NCBI GenBank assembly: GCA_007449985.2
Contig: VIIQ02000051.1
Coordinates: 186,001 to 250,000 of the forward strand
Direction of reading: 5' to 3'
Source: Desmodesmus armatus
Lineage: Eukaryota > Chlorophyta > Chlorophyceae > Sphaeropleales > Scenedesmaceae
DNA: 64,000 bases
The translations under genes and the position numbers were made by a program. Below, piece after piece: positions 1-11,845 of the stretch. The notes below the pieces were generated by a model. The model was not told the origin of the DNA. It did not search any database and was given only the letters and a program-made list of their open reading frames with translations. How positions within the stretch are numbered: position 1 is the first letter of the stretch; each line of letters begins with the position of its first letter.

Positions 1-3000
1 AGCGGATGATTTTGAAAAGATGGAAGTGGCGCAAGACCTGCTTGCTGAGGTGCGGGGGCAAGCTGCACGCTCGTCATCATGGTCGGTTTCACTTTCAGTC
101 AAGGATGTCCAGAGTAATTGGCCCGTACACATCTGAGATGTGTAGTGTACCCTTTATCATGCGCATTCCTTGGGCAGCGATGCATGCTGGCCATGGAAGC
201 AATCGCGGTCAGCGAGACACCACCCTTGCTCCCGGAATTTTGCAGAGCCCCGGAACTCCAAGAGCTGCCTGTCAGGCGTCAAATGGTGGCTCAAGCTCAC
301 TAAGCTCGGTCACATCCTGCTGCGACGACGGCCTGACCCATGACGCTGTCTTCTTCGCGCGGGTGCCACCCATGGTGCCCTATGAAGATTTGCACGATCT
401 ATTCAGCAGATATGGGGAGGTCACGGATCTGAACCTGTTCAGGCGCTGGCAAACTGGTGAGTCAGGAGAACAGGAGCATCGGGGCAGCAGTCACAGCAGT
501 CAATGAACTTATGAAGCTTGTACACCCTGCAGGAACCCTTGATGCCCCAACCAGAGACTTCAGCACTTTACACCTGCTAATGATGTTTGGTGCAATCAAC
601 AACCTGCTGTGCTGGATCCAAACTGCATCGGCAGCAAAACGCTGGGGGTTGCCTGGTATAGCAGCTGAGGGTTTGTTCAGGCCGCTCTGTTAGGCCGCAC
701 CGCTTGGGTCACACCATGCGCCTGTATCGGACTGCATGTGACTGAATGTGCCCCCTCGTGCCACTGCTGTTTGTCTCCCTGCCACAGCCAAAACCAGCAA
801 GGGTTGTGGCATTGTCAAGTACAAGAAGTCGGAGCAGGCCTCAGCAGCCCTACTGGCGCTCAACGGCGTGCACACCTTTGACGGCTACAGCGGCTGCGAA
901 GGGCCAATGGTCGTGGAGTGGATGGATGCATCCAGGCTGACCTCTGCTGATGCAGCTGCAGGTGACTGACCACCCAGGCAGCAGCAGCAGCACACGCCGG
1001 GGCACCCAACAGCTTACCGGTGATATCAGCTGACCCCCTGTGTATGGCAGCTGGCTTGATCGCAGGCAGTGTGTTGGTTACAGACCTTTTGTGGGCTGTG
1101 TGTGTCAGGAAGCCGGGTGTATGAGTCAGCCGGAACAGGGTCAGAAGCCTGCACAAGTTTTGCAACTGCAGCTGTTTCAACACTCCAGCAGCAGCCGCTA
1201 GATCAGCAGCAGCAGCAGCAGCCATGCAACGCACATTCATCTTTCGTCCGCCCCAAACATCTGCCACCACCACGTGGTATGCGCTGTACTTACCTCGTCG
1301 CTGCACTGCGCCTCCTCCCCTCCTGTCCTGCCACCCTGTCCTGCCACGCCTTGCATCCTGCAGCCCAGAAGGCAGCGAAGCAGCGCGAGGCCAGGGCTGC
1401 TGCTGCCGTCAACAAGCCCCACCAGCACAAGCCCCGCTCCAAGGGCCCCACCACCGGCAGCAGCAGCAACAACAGCTACAGCTCCACCCTTCCCAACTGG
1501 TCCTACCTGCAACAGCTGAATGCCCTGGCACAGCAGAACAGGTCCATGGCTGCAGCAGCCGCTGCTGCAGCGGCAGCAACAGCCGCCGGCTGTGTGCTGC
1601 ATCCAGGCGGCTTGGTTGGTGGTCCTCACCCTGGGGTGGATGCGCTGGACCTGGCAGCGTTTATGGGGGGTCCCCTCAGCCCTGAGCGGTTTAGCAGCGG
1701 TCTGGGCGACCCATCCACCTGGAGCACTGTCATTCCAGCACACATGCTACCCATCACCAGTCAGGTGCGTCAACCCAAAATTTGGATAAATTCAATTGCA
1801 AGTTGCAAGCTTCTGCAGATGTGTACATGTGGGTCACAGTGTGGTTGCAGTTTGTTGGCGCACGCTGTTCAACCGTTGGTAGCTGTTGGGCAGAAGACCA
1901 GGGGCGCCACCTCCAGCTGTTGCTTGCACTGATGTTGCATGACAGACACGCAATGATACTTGCATGAGCGCCCCTAGTGGATCCGCACAGCAGCGTGTAG
2001 AGGGTCTGTAAGCACCACAAGCAGCATGTGATGCTGCAACATGTTGGTCGAACAGCACAAGGCGATCTGCACTTATTCAAGCACTCTCTCTGTTGACGCA
2101 CACACTGTGGCTAAGACAGCCAGCTGCTACAGGGGTCTCAACTGCGTTCCTGCGCTGCTGTACTGCTGACATACTGCTGCGCCGTTCAATTCTGTAGCTG
2201 CAGGACGCTTCTGGCAGCAACATGGGCCGCACCAACCTTGCATCCCTGAGCCCCATGCTGCCCTCAGCGGCAGCAGCAGCAGCCTACGACCAGATGAAGA
2301 CAAACCACATGCTACAGTCCCCAGCGGCAGCAGCAGCGGCGGCGGCGGCCGTTGCTGCACAGGGCGCGCCCTCATCAGCGCGCAGCGGCCCCTCTGGGTA
2401 TGACCAGCTGCAGGAGGCCGTCTCTGGGCCTTTCGGCATGCTGTCAATTGAGCCTTGGTTCTCGGGGGGCTTGACCAGCCGCAGCGATGCAGGCAGCTTC
2501 ACTTCCCCGATGCCCCCACCAGCGTTTGCAGGCGGGAGCGCCTTCTTCCTGCAGGCAACCGGCTTTGATGAGCAACAGCAGCAACAGCAGCAGATGAGTC
2601 CTCTGATGGTTTTTGACGATGCTTGGGGCTCAACAAGCTTCAATGTGCTGCCTGCTGTGCCAGGCAATGCGGCAGCTGCAGGTCAGCACACCAGCAGCGG
2701 CACGTACGCCCTGTTTGACTCGGTGTCTCTGCTCTCACAGCTGAACGAGGCAGCAACAGCAGCAGGAGCCTCAGCGGCAGCCAATGCCGTGCACAGCAAC
2801 AGCATCTTGAGTGGCACGTATGCCTCTGCAGCTAGCCTGCACAGCAACAGCTTTCTGAGCGGAGCCTCTGCAGTCACAGCTGGCGCACACAGCAACAGCA
2901 TTCTCAGCGGGGCCAATGCCGCTGCCATGAGCGCACACAGCAACAGCTTTCTGAGCGGCCCTCTGGCAGTAGCGGGCGGGGGCAACAGGGACCCAGTGAC

Positions 3001-3364
3001 AGTGACCTCACTGGGAAGCCGGTCCAGTGGCTTCCTCCCCTCGATCGGCCGCATGGGCAGTGGAACGCCCCAGCAGGAGGGCCTGGTGTCTGCGAGGATG
3101 GGCGGCAGTTTGGTCAACCAGGATGGCTTCCCTACTGGCAGGGGTGTCGACCAGCAGCAGAAGGCTGCCGTGACTCTGGACATGCCGCTGGGCGATGCGT
3201 TTGCGGGCCAGCTGGTGACTCACATCCCCCACATCGCCAAGATGAGTGGCGCGGATGTATCAATTGTCGAGAGCGCCCCTGGGCCCGGTGTGTGCCTGCG
3301 CCTACGCGGTCCGAGTGCTGCTGTTCAGGCTGCCAGCAACTTGGTGCACCTGCTGAGCCCCTGA
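1..3364 (+). CDS. RRM RNA-binding protein with KH-like C-terminus (5' end outside window)
   Basis: Probable post-transcriptional regulator that binds RNA. Exons read: (5' boundary unresolved)..456, 788-961, 1364-1764 and 2204-3364, with matching intron phases (1, 1, 0). The RRM is split by the first intron: exon one carries the RNP2-like strand VFFARVP followed by YEDLHDLFSRYGEVTDL, and exon two carries the RNP1-like KGCGIVKY and ends at VVEWMDASRL. The layout recalls the CELF/Bruno and FCA type of RRM. After it come Ala/Gln/Ser-rich linkers. Within 2790-2970 there are four copies of an HSNS-I/F-LSG motif spaced about 16-18 residues apart. The last 55 residues (HIPHIAKMSGADVSIVES, then LRLRGPSAAVQAASNLV) have the pattern of a KH-type fold. 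RRM assignment is firm; the KH call is an inference. No RNA target can be read from the sequence. Confidence 0.85.
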
Positions 3365-4110
3365 AGTGGAGTTTAGGTGGGGTTGACGTGCCTGCAGGCT
3401 TGCTGTTGTTAGCACGTGACGCGGGGGTAAGGGTGGGGGGGTGGGGTGTTCTTTTGCGAGGGAAGATTACGGCGGCCTGCCAAATACACGGAGCAACTCT
3501 TGTTGCAGGCCTGTCTGGGATGCAAGGTGAATTGTTTGGCTCGTCATGTTGTGGAGGGTGGTGGGGTGGCAGTGTTTGTGTATGAGGACTGCGCTGGGGC
3601 TTTGCCCGCCTGGGAATTCTGTGCGGCTGTGGCTTGTTGGGTGTTGGATGTTTAGAGGGTTGATTCCGTGGTTGATCGTGGTTGCTCATGCAACAGAGGC
3701 TTCTTGAGGCAGCATGAGGTCTATGCGTGAAGATGCATACCACCTTGTTCTGCCCGATGGTTATATGGGGCCCTGCAGGGGCCGTTGTTGCGGCTCAAAG
3801 GTCAGGATTGGTGTTTTAGTAGCTGTGTCAAGCATCCCTTTTGATACAACAAGCACACGCACACACCAACTCCACCTTGCATAAGTGGGCATAACCATCA
3901 ACGGTGCATCAACTCTGCTCCCATATGTCATATTGTTTCAACCCAACTTACCTGCAGTATGCAGGCTCGCTCTGCTTCACGTCCTATTCCACAGCAGCAG
4001 CAGGACATGCGCTCACAGCGCTCACAAGCATTTGAGTTGCCAGGTTTCACACAGCAGTAGCTGGAGTGTAGGGTCGTTTTTCATGTTGAGTGTTGTGTTG
4101 TGAAGCCCAA
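3365..4110. other. Downstream region of RRM gene, no gene seen
   Basis: About 750 bases, G/T-rich on the + strand, without a convincing exon. Probably 3' untranslated or intergenic DNA of the RRM gene. No clear TGTAA poly(A) signal was spotted close to the stop codon. Confidence 0.4.
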
Positions 4111-4376
4111 TCTGAGGTTCACCCTATTAGTGGGGCGCCTTTGGTGTATTGGTGCTGGGTTTAAGCACTGTGAAGCCTCTTATACACTTTGGCACTCAGA
4201 AAGTCATCGCCCCAAAAGACATATGTGGGAGGGTGGGGAGCGGTCTGAGGCTCACCCTATTAGCGGGGCGCCTTTGGTGTATTGGTGCTGGGTTTAGGCA
4301 CTGTGAAGCCTCTTATACACTGCTGCATCCAGGAAGTCATTGCCCAAAAGACATTTGTGGAAGGGTGGGGAGCGGG
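4111..4376. repeat. 133-bp tandem duplication (2 copies)
   Basis: Two head-to-tail copies (4111-4243 and 4244-4376). Both begin with CTGAGG-TTCACC or CTGAGG-CTCACC, contain CGCCTTTGGTGTATTGGTGC and end near GGGTGGGGAGCGG. The copies differ at scattered bases, so the duplication is older than the neighbouring 531-bp one. Confidence 0.85.
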
Positions 4377-4543
4377 ATGCTCCTGTTTTACTGGTGCCGT
4401 GGTATGCCAGCTGTGGTGGTCATGGTGCCGCTCTGTGCACTGTCAGGACACATGTCCCTGTGCATGTGCCTGCATGTGCAGCAGCGGCACCCTTCTGCAT
4501 TGGCGCTGTGTCTGCACAGTTGCCTTGCAACACGAACAGAAAC

Positions 4544-5605
4544 AGTGCCAGACTGTTTTACCGATTGGCAGTTCACCCACATCTGTGGGTGCTGAGCCAC
4601 TATCTCCCTCAGCACAAAAGAGGCTTTTCAGGCAGCTTGTTGTCAGTATTGCAATTTGTCACACACACTTGCCTGCTCAGTACACGCTGGCTGCAGTAAC
4701 CCTGCACCCAGAGCGAGTCTCGAGCTGTTGTGACCGTACAGAAGGTCTCTGGGGATGCGGCATGTTCCAGCGCCCACGGCGCTGATGCAGCAGAAGCTGT
4801 GGCATATTGTTGCAGCATGCCCACAGGCCTTTTGGCTGGTCTGCACAGTCACATCATTGCTGCATGTGTGGGTATTGGCCCTCAGGAGTGCCAACCAGCC
4901 ACCAGCCTCAACATGCTAAGTGGCCTGGTGCTCAGCAGGAAGTACTTCTCAAGGTCGCAAGTTGTTGGGTGTGGTTCACATGCGCAGCTGCATATGTGCT
5001 GGCCGTGCAGCTATTGCGCGGCTCTTGTTCCCCTGAGTGCGCCCACCCAATTATACACAATACACACTTCATATAGTGCCAGACTGTTTTACCGATTGGC
5101 AGTTCACCCACATCTGTGGGTGCTGAGCCACTATCTCCCTCAGCACAAAAGAGGCTTTTCAGGCAGCTTGTTGTCAGTATTGCAATTTGTCACACACACT
5201 TGCCTGCTCAGTACACGCTGGCTGCAGTAACCCTGCACCCAGAGCGAGTCTCGAGCTGTTGTGACCGTACAGAAGGTCTCTGGGGATGCGGCATGTTCCA
5301 GCGCCCACGGCGCTGATGCAGCAGAAGCTGTGGCATATTGTTGCAGCATGCCCACAGGCCTTTTGGCTGGTCTGCACAGTCACATCATTGCTGCATGTGT
5401 GGGTATTGGCCCTCAGGAGTGCCAACCAGCCACCAGCCTCAACATGCTAAGTGGCCTGGTGCTCAGCAGGAAGTACTTCTCAAGGTCGCAAGTTGTTGGG
5501 TGTGGTTCACATGCGCAGCTGCATATGTGCTGGCCGTGCAGCTATTGCGCGGCTCTTGTTCCCCTGAGTGCGCCCACCCAATTATACACAGTACACACTT
5601 CATAT
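4544..5605. repeat. 531-bp near-identical tandem duplication (2 copies)
   Basis: Copy one is 4544-5074 and copy two 5075-5605. By eye I find a single difference (ACACAATACAC versus ACACAGTACAC near the end of each copy). The unit has no recognisable coding content. The near identity points to a recent duplication, or to an assembly artefact. Confidence 0.92.
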
Positions 5606-8600
5606 ACATACTGTCGGCTGGCAAGTGCTAGGGTTGTTGGCGTCGATGTATGCCCCTCAAGAGTGTGTGTTTGCTTGCGTTTCTGGAACGAATGGTTTGT
5701 GAGCGGTGGTGTGTGCGTGTTAAGCAAAGAGAATACAGATGCATCTAGCATAGTGTGTCTGTGGAGGCTGCCGTCTGCTTTGGCACATTGGCGCTGGAAA
5801 TTCAGCTGCTTTCTTGCCAGCTGTACTTGTTGTGCATGATTGAGGGCCATGCTGCAGCGGAGGCCAAGCCTGCGTGCAACTGAGCGCTCCCCGTGGACAT
5901 GTTTTGACTGATTCTGCAACCCGCTGCTGCAGCTTTTTGCAAGCAAGGCATTTGTGCTGCGCTGGGAGCAAATGTACAGGGTGCACCAGCAGACAGCTGG
6001 TGTTGCATAGTCTTGGGATGGCAGCTGCAGTCCCTGCATGCCCTGAAGCAGTTGGTGCCCGATGGTTGCTTCGGCAGCATGCTAGGCTTGGATGAGGGAT
6101 TTGCCGGCCTGTCGCCGGACGTGCGGGGTTTCAAGACTGAGCGCCCGTTTGTTGGGCCTTGCCGGGCAAACACCACAACCTTCTGCAAGCTGCCGTGCTA
6201 CTGATTCTCCACTGGAGACACCACTTCTCACGAGATTGCTGCAGCATCCGCACTACATGCGGCGTCACCATCCAGCATTATGGCACAAGAGTGGCAGAGG
6301 AATCAGGGGTGGACAGGGGTTGGCCAGCCCCTAGCACTTTGTTTGCTGTGACTGCGCTTACTGCAGCCAGCATGAGTTGTTCACGAGCATTTGTGGCAGT
6401 GTAGTGAGCCGGCTGTCAGGGTTTTGGTGGAGTGATCGCCCTGCTTCGCTCCTCTCATACCACACGTGCATGTCCTGTGCAGGTTTGAGATTCTGCATGG
6501 CTTGATCAGCAGGTGTGGTGATTGGTGGCATTGCTTCTTTGTTGCCCCTGGTCTGACACCTGGATGCCAGCATGACTGCCATTGTTGCATGCGGCTGATG
6601 CCGGAGTTACTATGTTGAGTCATCGTCACTTGTGGCTCGCTCGCGTATGCCTTTGTTGCTGTTGTGTTCTCGCGCGTGCTGGGCACGCAACGAGGAGTGC
6701 TTTTCCCTGGGTTTATGTGATCGAGAGTTGGTCAATCGTCGGGTTGCTCAGCAGAGGCAGCACAACTGCTCCTGTTCTGCCGCCTCACTTCCACCTGCTG
6801 CCCTGCACACCCATCACGTGCAGCATGCTCCGTCTATGTGTGTGCTATCCGAATCATCCTTGCATCGAGGGCTACCAGAAACCAATCATTGCGCCGCCAG
6901 CTGCCGGCGGGAACCTTATCGTTGTGCTGACATCCGGTTATACCACTTGCCAAAATGCTGTTGTGTGGCCATGTGAGAGTACATGACAGGCACTGTGTAC
7001 CGAAGCATGTGTGGCACAGCTCGTGAGAGTGTGTGTCTGCTGCATACTAAAAGGAAGGAAGGGGAGATGGAACTGCCGCTGCATATGCTGCCACTGTGCT
7101 GTCATTCCCTCATTACTGGATACTTTCACCACATAGTGGTACTCTCCAGACGTAGTAAACTGCCGAAGCCGAAGCTTGGTATCACCTCGCGTACTGTTGC
7201 ATCAGACGCACCAGGTTGTGGCCCCATGTGATGTGAGTTGTCCCTTACCCAGCTGCCTTGCTGTTGGAGTACACTTCATGTCCGTATCTTCTGCTGGACA
7301 CCAGTCAGCAGCTGCGTCTAGTGCTTCCTTGGCTGTGCGTGCAATTCTGGGCTCGGAACGCATGCTGTTGGCCCTGTTGATGTTCCTCTGTGGCTGTGTG
7401 GTTGTATCGGATGGCCTTTGCTGATGTTGTTGTGTGCTGGATTGACGGCTGGCATGCGGTGCTGTCGCTGCTGGACGCAAATCGGCTGGGAGCAACCCCA
7501 ACTCTCTGCATGCGGCTTACATTGAGGAGCAGGTCTGCTTTATGCCGCTGCCGCCTCCGACCTGCTATCTCGCAGCTTGGTGCTGTGCAGTCACGAGGGG
7601 TGTGTGCGTGTCTGGTGCATTTGCTCACCTGGTGGCGCGAGGGACGGCGCCTGCAGGCGAGAGCTTGCCGGGTCGCTTGTGGTTGAGCTGTGATTGTTGA
7701 GAGATCGCACGAGACTCTTGTCCTTGCTTTCATGGCAAATCCATCCCCTGGAGCTTTGAGTTTGGGAAACCACGCATAAGCTGGACCTGCGCATCTCCCT
7801 GACGGTTCGGTGAGTAGTCTTTACTGATGGATTTTCTGGTGTCAGGATATCTGTTGTCTGTCCGGATGTCAGGATGCTGCTGGTGCTTCAATACGGCATG
7901 GCATGTTTAGTTCACGTCACGTGGTCATGGCGTACTCCATGTGCAGTTCGCGGGTGGTACAGCCTTGCTCCACCTCACTCTTGACTCCCTCTTTCTCTGC
8001 CAGGGTGCCGTGAAGGGTGAGTTGTGGCTCGTTTGCTGTGTGTACCAGCTGTTGATGAGGTGTAGAGTGCAAACATGTGTCCAGTGACAGCTGCTGCCCA
8101 GCAGTTCAGCATGGCTGCATAGTACTTGCACTTGGTGCGAATCAAATGGTTTGAGGAGGGAAGCCGAAGCCGCAGTGCGCTGCAAGGCGATTGTTGGCAG
8201 GCATGCAAGTGCCCGTTGCGTGCTAGGGGTCACAGACGAGCGTTGATGGATTGCATGACTTCCCACTTTCTTGCAGGTCTGCGTTCAGTCGCTCTGTGTG
8301 AGTGGTGCGCGCAACCTGTGCTGTGATCCTTTACTACTCTGTGCCTCTGCGCAATAACGTTACGTGCGCGCAGCGCTCGTCACAGTGTTTACCCACTGCC
8401 CTTTCACTGCCTTGGTGGAAACAGTGTTGAACAGCAAGAGCTGTTGTTTCGTAGGTTGACCTTGGATTGGGCCCGTCCAGAGTGGCGGCAGGTGTTGTTT
8501 CTGTAGCATATATGCAGGGCGTCTTTCATCTGCGGCATGTTCGCCTGACTGGCACAGCATCCGCCTTTCTGTGTGGATCGTTTCGTGCCCTGTCGATTGC

Positions 8601-9720
8601 TGACTGGTTGAGGATCCTCCACAATGGATGTGAGCCACAGAGGGCATCAAGTGTTGGCGGCTAGCCAGCTATACAGGCAAGTCGGCATGCTGTACCCGCT
8701 GCTAATGGCGTGACATGCACTGCACTCCTGTAGCTTCCGTTGTACCCTGATGTCAGGTTTCCTGTGTGATTCCCACGGGTTGGACCTAGTTGCTCAGCCC
8801 AGTGGTTTTTTGAGTTGATTGTTCCTGTTCTATGGCTGCCACTATGGTAGCGGCACCACAAGGCCTCCAGCAAGTTGTGATTCATTTGAACTGCACATGG
8901 CCTGCAGCTTTTGTAGCACCAGGCTGCGTACCGCACACTATGGGCTGCCCAAAGTGTCCTGCTTTTTGACCCTGCTTCATTCCAAGGAGCTGCTTGCTAC
9001 ATATGTGCAATCATGGTACCGTGGTTACCAGTTCCGTGGTTACCAGTTCGTTGCGTGTGCTGTGTCTCTGTATGTTCCAAAGCTCAGCATGGGTGGATGA
9101 GGCATCATGCTGACGCGATCGATCATGCTGCATGCCTTTGGGCAGGGAGGCTTTGTTGTTTTCAGCATGGGGGCGTTGATCCACCCTGGGGGGCTAGCAT
9201 GCTAGAGTTGTTTTGTCAAATGCTTGACAACACCTCCACTTTGTTGTGGTGAAAAGAAGCTGGTTTAGGCAGCAGAGGTGGGGCGGTTGCGATTGGCAGG
9301 GACAGCAACAGGCGTCAGATACCACCTGTTTGCATACGCCCTGAAAAGGGATGAACGTTGCACATTTGTACCTCTGTGCAGCAGCTAGCAACCTTGAAGG
9401 TGCTATGGACAGAGCTGCGTGTAGGGCCATGCACCTTTGCATGTCGTCGAACACGGGCCGAGTGATCCATCTGGTCCATCTGCTGCAGATGACTGTCAGC
9501 AGGCTGTATGTCATGGTAGCAGGTCCGTGGGCCCCATCGGCACTTGTGCAAAGCAGCCCTGTATCCTGGAGCTCGTCCTGTGTACGAATGGCCCGACAGG
9601 GTCCTCGTTTTTTGCTGGGTAGATGCACATGATCGCCCATGATTTCCAGCACATGTGTGTGTTTGTATGGCCTGTGTGATTACAATTGCAAAGGCATTGC
9701 AAGCGCTACCGTAGCACGGT
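5606..9720. other. 4.1 kb without recognisable genes, G/T-rich on + strand
   Basis: Several open frames of 60-140 codons exist on both strands, but none shows a known domain, splice-consistent extension or protein-like composition. The + strand is clearly enriched in G and T throughout. A small 16-bp tandem (CCGTGGTTACCAGTT) sits near 9018-9050. I see nothing else definite. Confidence 0.4.
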
Positions 9721-11845
9721 GTCTGTTTGTGTGGATGTCAATTTGGTAGTAGTAGTAGTTGTGTTACATGGGGCATTTGGGTGCGCAGCCCTGTCTGCTT
9801 GTGCCTCTCAAAGATACTGTATGTTTTTGCGTGCAGTGCGTGTTGGCTGCAAGATGAAGATGGGATGGTACTGCAGTTGCAAGGCATGCAGAATGTGTAC
9901 GTGCATGGCGCTCGTTGCCAGTGCAAAGGATCGATTCCTGGTGGCGGCGCATGTGGTTGAGCTTTGTGGAGTTTGTATCTGGCTGTGTTTTTTTGGGGGT
10001 TTGAAAGCGATGTACCAGTTGCAACATCAGCTGAAGTTGTGAGATGCTGCAAGCTGTTTGTGTGCTTATGGGCAGTGCTACTACCCATATTAGCACAAGC
10101 ATCCGTTTCCTCTGTCCGACCTCAATTGGCACACACTTGTGCTGCTGTTGGTTGCTACCTGCTGTCGGTTGCTACCTGCGTTTCAGTTATCAAGCCAGGT
10201 AGTGCAAGTAGTTGGGGAAGGTTTGGTGGAGGTCGCAGTTTCTGTCAGCACACAGTTGTTCTCAGCACTATCTCCCAAGTGCGGTGATGCTTGGTGGACT
10301 TTTGGGTTCACCTACTGTGGGAGGGGTTTGCACAGAGAGAGTCAGAGGGCTGCCCAGGGGTCTACGTATCAAGAAGGTTGTTCGCATCTTATCATCTGAC
10401 AGCAGATGCACTCACAGCTTCCAGCAATCGCCGCTGTTGGGGGTTCTCCCTGCAGCCAGTCTCCCAGGGGTCTCCCTGCAGCCGGTCTGCCAGCACATCT
10501 GTTTGCCAAAAATTAAAGTTTCCAGTGCTGACTCCAGCTTGCGTGTTGCAGCGGTGTGGGGTGCACGGTGTGCACCAAGTATCTGGTGGCATGCCGTGGC
10601 CGGTGTTGTTGGGCAGGTGTATGGGCTTGCGTCTGCATGGACAGCAAACGGCACCTTGTTCTAGCGACACCGGCAGTACTGTTTGTGTGCCGCAGCCTAG
10701 TGTTGTGAGTCACGCGCTGGTGTCTGTTTGTGTGGAAGAAGAAGAAGGGGTTACAGGGCGACACACGCAGCTACGCTGCAACGACACCCAGCATCGGAAG
10801 GGAACCAAAGTCCTTGTTTGTGTGGATGTCAATTTGGTAGTAGTAGTAGTTGTGTTACATGGGGCATTTGGGTGCGCAGCCCTGTCTGCTTGTGCCTCTC
10901 AAAGATACTGTATGTTTTTGCGTGCAGTGCGTGTTGGCTGCAAGATGAAGATGGGATGGTACTGCAGTTGCAAGGCATGCAGAATGTGTACGTGCATGGC
11001 GCTCGTTGCCAGTGCAAAGGATCGATTCCTGGTGGCGGCGCATGTGGTTGAGCTTTGTGGAGTTTGTATCTGGCTGTGTTTTTTTGGGGGGTTTGAAAGC
11101 GATGTACCAGTTGCAACATCAGCTGAAGTTGTGAGATGCTGCAAGCTGTTTGTGTGCTTATGGGCAGTGCTACTACCCATATTAGCACAAGCATCCGTTT
11201 CCTCTGTCCGACCTCAATTGGCACACACTTGTGCTGCTGTTGGTTGCTACCTGCTGTCGGTTGCTACCTGCGTTTCAGTTATCAAGCCAGGTAGTGCAAG
11301 TAGTTGGGGAAGGTTTGGTGGAGGTCGCAGTTTCTGTCAGCACACAGTTGTTCTCAGCACTATCTCCCAAGTGCGGTGATGCTTGGTGGACTTTTGGGTT
11401 CACCTACTGTGGGAGGGGTTTGCACAGAGAGAGTCAGAGGGCTGCCCAGGGGTCTACGTATCAAGAAGGTTGTTCGCATCTTATCATCTGACAGCAGATG
11501 CACTCACAGCTTCCAGCAATCGCCGCTGTTGGGAGACCGGCTGCAGGTTCTCCCTGCAGCCGGTCTCCCAGGGGTCTCCCTGCAGCCGGTCTGCCAGCAA
11601 ATCTGTTTCCAAAAAAATCAAAGTTTCCAGTGCTGACTCCAGCTTCGCGTTGCAGAGGTGTGGGGTGCACGGTGTGCACCAAGTACTTGGTGGCATGCCG
11701 TGACCTGTGCTGTTGGGCAAGTGTATGGCCTTGCGTCTGCATGGACAGCAAACGGCACCTTGTTCTAGCGGCACCGGCAGTACTGTGTTTGTGTACCGCA
11801 GCCTAATGTTTGTATCGCAGCCTAGTGTTGTGAGTCAGGCGCTGC
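9721..11845. repeat. 1.09-kb tandem duplication (2 copies) with a hairpin insertion in copy two
   Basis: Copy one is about 9721-10812 and copy two about 10813-11845, offset 1092 bp over most of the length. The first 700 bp are almost identical; the last 350 bp differ by small changes. Copy two has an extra block at about 11532-11553 that completes a long inverted repeat. Long open frames run across the repeat but are Cys-rich with no domain, and look non-coding. Confidence 0.9.
11530..11570. repeat. Perfect 18-bp inverted repeat inside duplication copy two
   Basis: Left arm 11530-11547 (TGGGAGACCGGCTGCAGG) and right arm 11553-11570 are exact reverse complements around the five-base loop TTCTC. 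The matching place in copy one (about 10438-10465) lacks the left arm, so the hairpin arose after the duplication. A further CCCTGCAGCCGGTCTG block follows directly. Confidence 0.9.

Noticed and set aside
10291..11379. 362-codon plus frame across the 1.09-kb duplication
   Set aside because: It crosses the junction of two copies of a non-coding repeat, is extremely Cys-rich and shows no domain.
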